DNA of 60,299 nt, from IMG/VR virus record IMGVR_UViG_3300005581_000014, positions 1 to 60,299 of that record. One strand, written 5' to 3'. The stretch's first letter is position 1, and every line of letters begins with the position of its first letter. The notes under the pieces were generated by a model that was not told the origin of the DNA, ran no database searches, and was given only the letters and a program-made list of their open reading frames with translations. Positions 45,869 through 53,294 of this stretch are shown one piece after another. The DNA is from a virus. A program made the translations under genes and the position numbers.

Positions 45869-46807
45869 TCAGTCTTCCTTCGCAAGCTTAGCGAAGTAAC
45901 TCAGTGTATCCTCATCGCCAGCTTCATCACTGTCTGCCTGAACTGCAGCCTTATGAGCAGGAGCAGCCTCGCGAGGTGCAGAAGCGTCAGCAGCGGCTTT
46001 GCGCGGAGCAGGTGTAGTCTCATCGAGTTGAGTGCGTTCAGCAGTGCTGAGCACCTGGCCCGATTCACCCAGCACATCACTGAGCTTACGAGAAAGCTCA
46101 TCGTATGACTTGTAGCTCTTAGGGTCAATAAACTCAGCCAAAGGATGCAGTTGATTGTAAACTGCCTCGAGCTTGGCTTCATCGCCTGCAAACAACTGCG
46201 TGGGAGCCGAGAACTCAGATTTGTCGTAGTTGCGGTATCCCTCAACATTACGAATCTTGAGTTTAAGGTCAGCACCCGTCCAGAAGTCAAACGGATTAAC
46301 TGGTTTCTCGTCCTGGAATTGTGGCTGCATCAAGTCCAGGATCTTATCAAAGATCTTCTTACCGAACTTGTAGCGGAACACCTTTCCATCATTACTCGGG
46401 TTTGAAGGATCAGAGATCACCATGATATTGGCGACATAGTGTAACCGACGTTTGCGCTCGCGAGCAAGCTCCTTATCGGAATCAAGGCCTGAGTTCCAAA
46501 GCTTTGAATTAAGCTCGGCAACTGGATCCTTTTGACCGATGGATGTTAATGAATTCTCGATGTACCACTTACCAGTGGAACCCTTGAATCCATGATTCCA
46601 GTAACGAACCCATGGAAGTTCCTCGCCTTTACCAGCAGGAAGAAAGCGGATCACTGCATAGCCGTTACCAGCTTTGTCCACCGTTGGAGCCCAGAGTGTG
46701 TCGTCCTTATAGGACTTCTCACCGTTTCCGACCGCTTTAGCCGCCTGCGATTGCAGGTGCGCGATGTTATTTGCTGAGCGATTATTTTTTAGATCTGCGA
46801 ATGACAT
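45869..46807 (-). CDS. 32: Single-stranded DNA-binding protein gp32
   Basis: A 312-residue gp32 homologue (T4: 301). It has the basic N-terminal segment (MSFADLKNNRSANNIAHLQS), the core with AVIRFLPAGKGEELPWVRYW, NHGFKGSTGKWYIENS, ERKRRLHYVANIMVISDPSN and DFWTGADLKLKIRNVEGYRN, and an acidic C-terminal tail (DSDEAGDEDTLSYFAKLAKED) for partner binding. T4's zinc ligands (HX12CX9CX2C) are absent: there is no Cys in the core, as in cyanophage gp32. It coats replication-fork DNA and works with gp59, encoded just upstream. Confidence 0.93.
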   Translation of the reverse strand: MSFADLKNNRSANNIAHLQSQAAKAVGNGEKSYKDDTLWAPTVDKAGNGYAVIRFLPAGKGEELPWVRYWNHGFKGSTGKWYIENSLTSIGQKDPVAELNSKLWNSGLDSDKELARERKRRLHYVANIMVISDPSNPSNDGKVFRYKFGKKIFDKILDLMQPQFQDEKPVNPFDFWTGADLKLKIRNVEGYRNYDKSEFSAPTQLFAGDEAKLEAVYNQLHPLAEFIDPKSYKSYDELSRKLSDVLGESGQVLSTAERTQLDETTPAPRKAAADASAPREAAPAHKAAVQADSDEAGDEDTLSYFAKLAKED

Positions 46808-46846
46808 TTTAGTATGTGTTTAGTATGGTTAACGTATTGTATGCTA

Positions 46847-47473
46847 TCATCCGGCGTTTGCAAACCTTTTTAGTGCAATTTGTTTACACTTTTTGAGGTC
46901 CACGTTTTGACGCAGGAAAGGCCTATACTTGCGAATTGACTTCTCAAACTCCGGCCAGAAGATCGTCTCTGTTACGTTCTGATGCTTCATAAAGTTGAGT
47001 AGCTCGTCAAAGACGGTGAGTGTGTCGATTGAGATCGATCCACTCTCCGCCAGGAAGACGATTGTGGGATAAGTGCGATTACCAATTCGAGCAAATAACT
47101 GCTCAAATGAGTAATTGTTTTTCTCACTGAATGCCGCAATGACATTGACTTGCTCAGTGAAGTAATATGAGAACGAGTCTCGCCTTTTAAGCCAGTCTCG
47201 GTATACTTCCTCCGCTGTGCCGTCAAGAAGGTCACCAGCCCATTTGCCTTTTCCGTGTTTGACGAAATTAGCAACTAGAAAGTTGACCAAGGTTTTTTGT
47301 TCGGGATACTTCTTCGCAAGCTTAGCAAAGTGAAAGCGATCCCGTCTGTTAAGAAACGACTTCTGCGTAGCATTAGTCCTGAAGTTGTACTTTAGAGCAT
47401 CATATGATTCGGACTCAAAATGCAGCTTTACCGCTGTATATATTTGATATGCCTCAAAAGGTTTCACGATCAT
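46847..47473 (-). CDS. 59: Helicase loader gp59
   Basis: A 208-residue gp59 homologue (T4: 217). It shows FEAYQIYTAVKLHFESESYD, ALKYNFRTNATQKSFLNRRD, RFHFAKLAKKYPEQKTLVNF and WAGDLLDGTAEEVYRDWLKR, aligning with T4 YDVIKYNW..RRDKYFFQKLSEKY and AWIGDISDADALVFYREY. It loads gp41 helicase on gp32-covered forks. It lies between gp33 and gp32, close to the T4 order. Confidence 0.9.
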   Translation of the reverse strand: MIVKPFEAYQIYTAVKLHFESESYDALKYNFRTNATQKSFLNRRDRFHFAKLAKKYPEQKTLVNFLVANFVKHGKGKWAGDLLDGTAEEVYRDWLKRRDSFSYYFTEQVNVIAAFSEKNNYSFEQLFARIGNRTYPTIVFLAESGSISIDTLTVFDELLNFMKHQNVTETIFWPEFEKSIRKYRPFLRQNVDLKKCKQIALKRFANAG

Positions 47474-47482
47474 ACCCGCTTA

Positions 47483-47710
47483 TCAGGAAAATTTCAGAGA
47501 GTTTGACTTAGGAAGAAGATTGACAGCCATTGCTTCAGCTTCAATTTTAGATTTGATCGAAGGAACAATTAGCTTACTGATGTCAGCAGGATCTATTCCA
47601 TGCTCATTGCAGACATAAAGCATAGCTTCGATATAGGACATCTTCTCAAGAGAAACAAGTTCTTCTACTCGTTGAGTTAATGTGGTTTTAGTTAAAATAT
47701 TGTCTAACAT
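47483..47710 (-). CDS. 33: Late promoter coactivator gp33
   Basis: A 75-residue protein. TQRVEELVSLEKMSYIEAML, YVCNEHGIDPADISKLIVPS and IKSKIEAEAMAVNL fit the compact gp33 of cyanophage-type T4 relatives (T4: 112). gp33 binds the RNA polymerase flap and links it to the gp45 sliding clamp for late transcription from TATAAATA promoters, which are plentiful here. The start is the ATG at 47710 (MLDNILTK) rather than far-upstream codons, as the family is short. It is 9 bases from the gp59 start. Confidence 0.78.
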   Translation of the reverse strand: MLDNILTKTTLTQRVEELVSLEKMSYIEAMLYVCNEHGIDPADISKLIVPSIKSKIEAEAMAVNLLPKSNSLKFS

Positions 47711-47786
47711 TAGTAGTTTCAAGAATATAGATAATACATCATAGTGCGGAACTTGTAAATAATAAAATAGTCGGTGATCGATGTAT

Positions 47787-48980
47787 TTAGTCTTTCTTAT
47801 CAAAGACGCGCAGCAATACCACGTCCTCATTGATTCGTACCTTAGGTTTGCTTTCCTTGGTCGTCAGCTTTTCCCATGCCTTTTCAATCTGCTTAGCGGT
47901 ATTATTTAATGCGATCTCTAGAAACTCATTGGGTTTACGGAGACGAGTGCATCGGCTGTTCGTTTCATCGACATTCTTCAGGGAACTACCCTTGATCGAG
48001 AAACCTTCAGCGGATTGAGCAACATAGTCAAGTAGTATGCGCCTCTTTGTATTAAATGCAAGCAGACGATATGCGCCCACCACTCGCGTTGGATTGATCG
48101 ATGCAATCTTGAAGTCAGTGTCTTCCTTGAGATACTTGAGCTTGGTGATCTGCTTATCTGCAGGCTTGACTCGCTTCTTGCGTGGCGCTCGTGTAGCCTT
48201 TGCAGCATGGGAATAACGGCCTAGATCAGCCAGCATCTGCTCAATTGCAGCAATTCTATCGCGCAACTCGGCGCCAGTAAGGAGGCGATAACCTTCCACG
48301 CAGTCAGGATCGGTTTTATCGCGAGCTGCCAACATTTCACCAAGCAGACGTGTCAGCCAGCGTTCAGCCATTGGGCAAGCTAGTGCAGATAGATCATGCC
48401 GCTTCATTGCCTCATACAGATCAATGCGTTGCACTTTCTCGCCTTTAGTCTTGATCCAGACATCAAGTAGAACATCTAGATCGAGGATGACAGTACGCTG
48501 TGCCTTGGCCTGCAGCAAAACCATGGGTGATACTGCAGGTGCAGATTCAGCCTGTGGAATGCTCTGTTGCTTCTCAGCATTCTGGCCAGCAGCAATTGCA
48601 GCGGCCAGAGCATCGCGTACAAATAAGTTATCAGGCATCTGCGTGGCACTCAGATCCGGATGAACGGCTGGCATGCCGCGATTCATACAGATGCAGAGCG
48701 TGCCAGCAGTAATACCCGGCAAGTAACCTGGAGCAGCCTTTACAGCAGCAACAGCGTCAGCAGAGTAACCATTGTGCTCCATCCACTCGGAGACAGCACT
48801 TTTGGTCTGTACTGCATCCAGATAGTAGTTATAGAAGTTAAAGGCGCGAGAGCGCTCGTTCTTGAACTTCTCGAGATCCCAGCTTGACCATCCATCCCAC
48901 ACTGGCTCATCACCAGTGTAGCGGCTATCAGTTGCACGGATCTTGTAGCTAGTATTCGGAACTTTTGCGTTGCGCGCCAT
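47787..48980 (-). CDS. Conserved T4-type phage protein of unknown function
   Basis: A 397-residue protein starting MARNAKVPNTSYKIRATDSR. The N-terminal block (PVWDGWSSWDLEKFKNERSR, AFNFYNYYLDAV, GTLCICMNRGMPA) is recognisable in related aquatic myophages, where it is uncharacterised. The middle is Ala/Glu-rich; a basic linker (TRAPRKKRVKPADKQ, about 290-304) precedes a C-terminal alpha/beta domain. Ten bases after the WYL_2 gene and in the replication/transcription block, so an intracellular nucleic-acid role is possible. Confidence 0.6.
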   Translation of the reverse strand: MARNAKVPNTSYKIRATDSRYTGDEPVWDGWSSWDLEKFKNERSRAFNFYNYYLDAVQTKSAVSEWMEHNGYSADAVAAVKAAPGYLPGITAGTLCICMNRGMPAVHPDLSATQMPDNLFVRDALAAAIAAGQNAEKQQSIPQAESAPAVSPMVLLQAKAQRTVILDLDVLLDVWIKTKGEKVQRIDLYEAMKRHDLSALACPMAERWLTRLLGEMLAARDKTDPDCVEGYRLLTGAELRDRIAAIEQMLADLGRYSHAAKATRAPRKKRVKPADKQITKLKYLKEDTDFKIASINPTRVVGAYRLLAFNTKRRILLDYVAQSAEGFSIKGSSLKNVDETNSRCTRLRKPNEFLEIALNNTAKQIEKAWEKLTTKESKPKVRINEDVVLLRVFDKKD

Positions 48981-48990
48981 ATTGATAGTA

Positions 48991-49275
48991 TTAGCTAGCC
49001 TCGATGAGAGGAATGACGCTGTGTGCAGTGACAGAATCCACGCGGAATGAGCGCCATTCATCTGCCTCGCCAAGATCAAAGGCACGAATCACTGTAAGAT
49101 TCTCCTTGATCTTCTTAGTGTTCTTCGGAACTTTATCCTTAGGAATCAGTTGTAAGTTAAGCGTGCAGTATAGGTCACGAACAGTTCCGTCGATCTTGGT
49201 GAATGTCACCACTACCGGATCTTTGGCACGCAGGAGTTCGAGCAATTGCTCGCGATCATATTTGGTCTTAGTCAT
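48991..49275 (-). CDS. SH3-like beta-barrel protein (WYL_2/DUF2693 type)
   Basis: A 94-residue protein: LLRAKDPVVVTFTKIDGTVR, DLYCTLNLQLIPKD, VIRAFDLGEADEWRSFRVDS. The V-x-F-T-K-x-D-G-T and WRSFRVDS pieces match small Sm-like/SH3 barrel proteins of the WYL_2 group, widespread in T4-like phages with no proven function. A 15-base near-perfect palindrome (49279-49293) sits directly before its start and could be an operator or mRNA hairpin. Confidence 0.65.
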   Translation of the reverse strand: MTKTKYDREQLLELLRAKDPVVVTFTKIDGTVRDLYCTLNLQLIPKDKVPKNTKKIKENLTVIRAFDLGEADEWRSFRVDSVTAHSVIPLIEAS

Positions 49276-49278
49276 AAT

Positions 49279-49293
49279 GTAGAATCATTCTAC
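49279..49293. promoter_or_regulatory. Palindrome upstream of the WYL_2 gene
   Basis: GTAGAAT-C-ATTCTAC, a 7-base inverted repeat around one base, ends 4 bases before the start codon. Possible operator or leader hairpin; no function shown. Confidence 0.35.
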
Positions 49294-49504
49294 CTTAAAT
49301 TGGCGGAATGTAAATCAAAAAATTCTTTCAAATGAACCTACTTCAATTTGAGTTGAAGTATGCTTTATTTTAGTTAGGCCAATAGTGTTCAGCATATGGA
49401 TGAAACGAGGGCCGGGGTGTATAATCTAGATCTACTTACTAGAAGTAGGCTCATCTGAAAGAACAAACGTATTTATTATTTAGAGGTTTTGCGCCCGTGG
49501 GTAT
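49294..49504. other. Intergenic region with hairpins
   Basis: No convincing gene. It holds a perfect 8-base stem TACTTCAA/TTGAAGTA (49339-49360, 6-base loop), a 6-base stem CTACTT/AAGTAG (about 49432-49448), and a minus-strand AATAAATA late-promoter-like element near 49463. It could carry the early or middle promoter for the WYL_2-to-gp32 block. No tRNA was found here. Confidence 0.4.
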
Positions 49505-49591
49505 TCAGCGCCGGCTGACTTCTTCGACTAAGATATTTTTCGCGGCACTGTGGCAGAGGGGCAGACGAAGGCTGGGTGTTGGTTTTTTCAT
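49505..49591 (-). CDS. Possible 28-residue ORF
   Basis: ATG at 49591 follows the stop of the preceding 65-residue gene with no gap (TAAATG). It encodes MKKPTPSLRLPLCHSAAKNI then LVEEVSRR. Basic, with no known relative. Coupling is the only support. Confidence 0.25.
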   Translation of the reverse strand: MKKPTPSLRLPLCHSAAKNILVEEVSRR

Positions 49592-49789
49592 TTAAGCGGA
49601 TTGAGTTAAAAGGATATAGCTTAGAATAGCTCGGATAGTCCTGAATTCTTTGGCAGTAAGTTCTCCGCAGATTAGAGAAAGTTGCGCATTACTTGCCTCG
49701 GAAAGCTTCTTGGCTCGTGCATATGCTAGCTCCTGTTGGCAGGTGGGCGTGGTTTTCTCGGTTTTATCACCGACAATTATTTTATTCAT
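49592..49789 (-). CDS. Small hypothetical protein
   Basis: A 65-residue protein starting MNKIIVGDKTEKTTPTCQQE, helical afterwards (LAYARAKKLSEASNAQLSLI, ELTAKEFRTIRAILSYILL). The start is the ATG at 49789, 7 bases after the transglycosylase stop. No family recognised. Confidence 0.45.
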   Translation of the reverse strand: MNKIIVGDKTEKTTPTCQQELAYARAKKLSEASNAQLSLICGELTAKEFRTIRAILSYILLTQSA

Positions 49790-49796
49790 AATGTAA

Positions 49797-50267
49797 TTAG
49801 AGGGCTTTAGCGACCTTGTTCCAGTATACCTCGAGGTTGCGCTGTTTCGCATCATCGATAGGGACGCTAGCTCGCTTCCATGCGCCCGCACCGCCGTTCC
49901 AGATGAACGCGAGCTCCTTGTTGGTTGCATTGCGGCCAGTGGTTTTACTAATGTGTTTAGAGTAATAGGTTAGCACAATCTTCGCTACAGAACGAGCTTT
50001 TACTGGATCAAGCATCTCACGGTGTGTGAAGTGTGTGCTAGCGATGCGGTTAGCGTCGAGTACCATCGAGAGATGAATCTGGAGGATACCGAAGGCCTTA
50101 CCGTTATCTCCAACCGCGGCAGCATTGCCATTTGACTCGACTTTCGCCAGAGCAACGATCATTCTGTCAGTATCCTGAGCGCGAGCAAAGGAACCCACGG
50201 CGAGCATTGATCCAAGGAGCAGTAAAGTCTTGGTACGGTTGAGGATCATGCGCGTGCGTGTTTTCAT
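49797..50267 (-). CDS. Secreted lytic transglycosylase-like endolysin
   Basis: A 156-residue protein with an N-terminal signal sequence (MKTRTRMILNRTKTLLLLGS, then MLAVGSFARAQ; cleavage plausible after ARA). It is followed by a lysozyme-like SLT domain: DRMIVALAKVESNGNAAAVG with catalytic Glu44, DNGKAFGILQIH, then FIWNGGAGAW. It probably cleaves peptidoglycan in the periplasm at lysis, exported by the host Sec system or held as a signal-anchor enzyme. The ATG at 50267 is chosen to give the signal peptide. Small early-type genes surround it. Confidence 0.75.
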   Translation of the reverse strand: MKTRTRMILNRTKTLLLLGSMLAVGSFARAQDTDRMIVALAKVESNGNAAAVGDNGKAFGILQIHLSMVLDANRIASTHFTHREMLDPVKARSVAKIVLTYYSKHISKTTGRNATNKELAFIWNGGAGAWKRASVPIDDAKQRNLEVYWNKVAKAL

Positions 50268-50278
50268 GTTGCGTTTTA

Positions 50279-50473
50279 TTATTTCCAAAGAATTCCTGTC
50301 GCGCCTGAAGATTTAACTGCCAGCATCTCCTCAAGGTCGGACGGGGTACTCATAACCTTATCATTCAGTCGGCGAAGCCAAACGCCGAGCGGCTCGCCGA
50401 TTTTACCGTCATTTGCAGGAGCGAGCACTTGGGTATTATTCATTTTGATGGAAGTGAGTTGATTAGCTTTCAT
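50279..50473 (-). CDS. Small hypothetical protein
   Basis: 64 residues (MKANQLTSIKMNNTQVLAPA), soluble, with GVWLRRLNDKVMSTPSDLEE. An alternative ATG at 50443 would give 54 residues; no ribosome site distinguishes them. It ends 11 bases before the transglycosylase start. Function unknown. Confidence 0.4.
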   Translation of the reverse strand: MKANQLTSIKMNNTQVLAPANDGKIGEPLGVWLRRLNDKVMSTPSDLEEMLAVKSSGATGILWK

Positions 50474-50498
50474 GTTGATTGAGATAGAGAATGATGAT

Positions 50499-50768
50499 TC
50501 ACGCAACCCTTGACTCTGAAAAATCACCGTGATCCTCAAGGATAAAGGTGCGCGTTCCATCAGTGACGATGGTCCCGGTAGTAAACTTGAAGTTACACCA
50601 GTCAATTCCCTCGTCACGGTGAGATTTAACTAGGCCGTGTTTCTTTAGGTCAGTGTAATTCCCCTTCTCGCTGGGCGAGAGGTCAAGCATTGGCATGTTT
50701 GACCAATTGCCGGAGTCGGCGATGAGATTGAGCAGCAAGTTGAGGGAGGCTGGAGTTAGGGTTTTCAT
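50499..50768 (-). CDS. Small hypothetical protein, possibly winged-helix-like
   Basis: 89 residues: MKTLTPASLNLLLNLIADSG, LKKHGLVKSHRDEGIDWCNF, TDGTRTFILEDHGDF. The LxxHGLV-K then strand pattern resembles a small winged helix, but this is weak. It shares a 29-base leader, including the start codon, with the next upstream gene. Confidence 0.45.
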   Translation of the reverse strand: MKTLTPASLNLLLNLIADSGNWSNMPMLDLSPSEKGNYTDLKKHGLVKSHRDEGIDWCNFKFTTGTIVTDGTRTFILEDHGDFSESRVA

Positions 50769-50790
50769 TTTGTTTTTTGTTTAAGTTGGT
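50762..50790 (-). repeat. Duplicated 29-base leader, copy 1
   Basis: Identical to 51022-51050. It covers the A-rich leader (AACAAAAAACAAAATG) and first codons of the 89-residue gene. Confidence 0.9.
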
Positions 50791-50809
50791 CGTTGGGTTA
50801 TTTGCGCTA

Positions 50810-51028
50810 TCAGGCGAGCGCCGCGTCGCGTCGCGTCGCGATCGTCGATGTTTTGAAAGCGACATACCGTCGCCCGCCGTAAGGTGGGAAACGGAGAGCT
50901 CTAACTCTAGCTGGAATCTCAACCCATGTTAGGTTGGGTTGGGCGTATTCCCCCGAAGCTCTAACAACCTTGGCTGAATACGAAATAATGCTGCCGTCGC
51001 TATGAGTAGTAGATAGATGTATTTTCAT
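50810..51028 (-). CDS. Small hypothetical protein
   Basis: 72 residues (MKIHLSTTHSDGSIISYSAK ... WVEIPARVRALRFPPYGGRR), beta-rich and basic at the C terminus. The last codons run through a GCGTC microrepeat (about 50820-50838). The start carries the duplicated A-rich leader. Function unknown. Confidence 0.45.
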   Translation of the reverse strand: MKIHLSTTHSDGSIISYSAKVVRASGEYAQPNLTWVEIPARVRALRFPPYGGRRYVAFKTSTIATRRDAALA

Positions 51029-51050
51029 TTTGTTTTTTGTTTAAGTTGGT
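51022..51050 (-). repeat. Duplicated 29-base leader, copy 2
   Basis: Second copy of the A-rich leader and start-codon region, in front of the 72-residue gene. No Shine-Dalgarno sequence is present in either copy. Confidence 0.9.
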
Positions 51051-51249
51051 TTTGCGTTGTCCACCTGACTCGCATATTCAATTGCGGCTACCAACCAATG
51101 TAAATAACAAAATAAGCATTTGTGCTGCTATTTTCCTAAGTTGCACACTAGCAACGACTTAAAATACTGTGCTTTTAGCAAAAACTGACATTGTTTTCTA
51201 ATGAAATACGCGCTTAAACCAGTAAGCCGTTCTGCTTATGTCACAATAC

Positions 51250-53292
51250 TTATTTCGAGGTGGCTCTAAAAATAGTATCCCAACTTGTTCCGGGATCATT
51301 ATCGCGCAGATACTCAATCCGCTCGACCATCATCTCGTAGTATCCAGCCATGAAGTCCATACTAGCAGCAAGGTGCTTTGCCAGCCTGATTGCTTCATTC
51401 CATTCGCGAGTACGATATAGATCCAGAAAGCTATCATGGCTCACCGGATAGATATGAGTGCCTTTGTCAAAGACGGTGTAGATTCGCACGCCTTCTTTCT
51501 TACCTTTTACTGCGATGCAATCAAGCTCTAGCGTAGGATAGACATCCTTCACGCGCTCACGAGTAAGTGGTCCCAGAACGATCTTCACACCGTACGGTTT
51601 TGACTGTCCTTCTAGGCGTGATGCAAGATTGACATGATCGCCCAGGCAGGTGTAGTCAAATCGCTGCTCAGATCCCATATTGCCTACCACCACAGTTCCG
51701 GTGTTGATACCCAGACCCATACCAAAAGCCGGGACACCTTCCTGAGTGATCTCTGCATTAAAAGCCTTCAGACTTCTCATCATCTCCAGACCAGTTTCAA
51801 CCGCATGAATGGCATGAGAATTGTCATCGAGAGGAGCATTCCAGAATGCCATCTGAGCATCGCCGATGTACTTGTCGAGAGTACCTTTCTTCTCAATGAT
51901 TGACCTAGTCATTGCTGTCATGTAGCGATTCATGATCTGAGTCAGTCCCTGGACGTTCTTTCCGTAGTGCTCAGAGATTGCGGTAAACCCACGGACATCG
52001 GTGAACATGATGGAAAGCTCGCGTTCCTCACCTCCGAGTTTGAGTGCATCTGGATTCTTCTGTAACTGCGCAACCTGATCTGGCGATAGGTATGTCTCAA
52101 ACTGCTTTTTAATCTGCTGCTTTAACTTAAATTCCATCACGAATCGCATGAACAGCGCAGATCCCCAGCTTGCTGTCAACGCGATTATCAGCCATGTATA
52201 GTCGGCTAGCAATCCGAGGTGAAATAGGTAGAATCCTATACCGATGGGAATTGCAGCAAGTAGCACAAAGATCAGCCCGGCAAGTTTATAACTCAGATAG
52301 CAGATAGTCACTACTGCTATTGCGCAAATCAGCACACCTGCAGCAAGCTCATAAAGATCAAATTCCGCTGGCCGTTCCAAACGCGCCTCATCAATCAGCA
52401 TCTGCAATGCATGAAGATTGACCTCATAACCGTATGTAGTACCCAGAGGTGATGCTACAGTATTTGCCAGACCTTCTGCCGTCGGTGCAATAATAGCAAT
52501 ACGACCCTTTAGACTGCTCCAGTCTTTATCAGTGTAAGATACTGAAGAAAAGGTATACTTAAAGTTAAGCCAGACTCTGGCATTAGCATCAGTCTTAATT
52601 GGCGCAATACCTGCCACGCGCACTGCCGCAATACCAGCTTCTGTGACTTTTGCCTGATTACTCGCCTCACCGCCAAAGACGCGCAGCACCTCGAGTGGTA
52701 AAGTAGGATACTTCTCACCTTTGACTTGTATGATTAGCGGAAGGCGACGTACCACGCCATCAAGTTCAGGTGCTGTTAGCAGCATACCGACACCTGCTGC
52801 GGCTTTGCCAATTTCATCAATCGGCCCAATTGCAGCAGGATAGTCGAACAGCCAATCCTCTGCTGCTCCACCGATAGTAGCTAGGCCCCGAGGCACTGGA
52901 TATCCTTTGCCCTTTTGGGATGCAGACTGAGAAATGATTACTGCTGTTTTATTAAGCTGCTCTACGAACTGAACATCTCCGCCAAGCCGGTCAGGCTCTG
53001 CAAAGATGACGGGCAGAACTACTGCTGTTGCTCCTGCGTCTGCGGCGCGTTGTATACCGGCAGCAAGTACATCGCGTTTCCAGGGCCATTGCCCATTTGC
53101 TTCTAGAGCATTCTCGTCGATCTCAATAACCGCGATATTCTCGGATAGCTTCTTTTCTTGCGCTCGTTGGTAGTAATCTAGACCTTTTAGACGAAGTACT
53201 TCAATTGGGTATGGATCCAAGATTCGCAGAATGGCCGCGGCTGCAAGCACGCCAAATCCCACAGCAAGAGTCTTGAGCATATGTTTCTTCAT
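51250..53292 (-). CDS. CHASE2-domain class III nucleotidyl cyclase
   Basis: A 680-residue membrane protein. There is one N-terminal membrane segment (about 6-24), then an extracytoplasmic CHASE2 sensor (about 30-305; ENIAVIEIDENALEANGQWP), three membrane helices (about 315-385), a short linker and a class III cyclase domain (about 420-610). Catalytic residues are present: metal Asp432 (FTDVRGFT) and Asp478 (YIGDAQMAFW), adenine-selecting Lys474 and Asp552, transition-state Asn555 and Arg559 (NLASR). Lys/Asp predicts cAMP rather than cGMP. Last gene of the curli operon, 2 bases after FecR. A tail of about 70 residues follows the cyclase domain. Confidence 0.9.
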   Translation of the reverse strand: MKKHMLKTLAVGFGVLAAAAILRILDPYPIEVLRLKGLDYYQRAQEKKLSENIAVIEIDENALEANGQWPWKRDVLAAGIQRAADAGATAVVLPVIFAEPDRLGGDVQFVEQLNKTAVIISQSASQKGKGYPVPRGLATIGGAAEDWLFDYPAAIGPIDEIGKAAAGVGMLLTAPELDGVVRRLPLIIQVKGEKYPTLPLEVLRVFGGEASNQAKVTEAGIAAVRVAGIAPIKTDANARVWLNFKYTFSSVSYTDKDWSSLKGRIAIIAPTAEGLANTVASPLGTTYGYEVNLHALQMLIDEARLERPAEFDLYELAAGVLICAIAVVTICYLSYKLAGLIFVLLAAIPIGIGFYLFHLGLLADYTWLIIALTASWGSALFMRFVMEFKLKQQIKKQFETYLSPDQVAQLQKNPDALKLGGEERELSIMFTDVRGFTAISEHYGKNVQGLTQIMNRYMTAMTRSIIEKKGTLDKYIGDAQMAFWNAPLDDNSHAIHAVETGLEMMRSLKAFNAEITQEGVPAFGMGLGINTGTVVVGNMGSEQRFDYTCLGDHVNLASRLEGQSKPYGVKIVLGPLTRERVKDVYPTLELDCIAVKGKKEGVRIYTVFDKGTHIYPVSHDSFLDLYRTREWNEAIRLAKHLAASMDFMAGYYEMMVERIEYLRDNDPGTSWDTIFRATSK

Positions 53293-53294
53293 AA

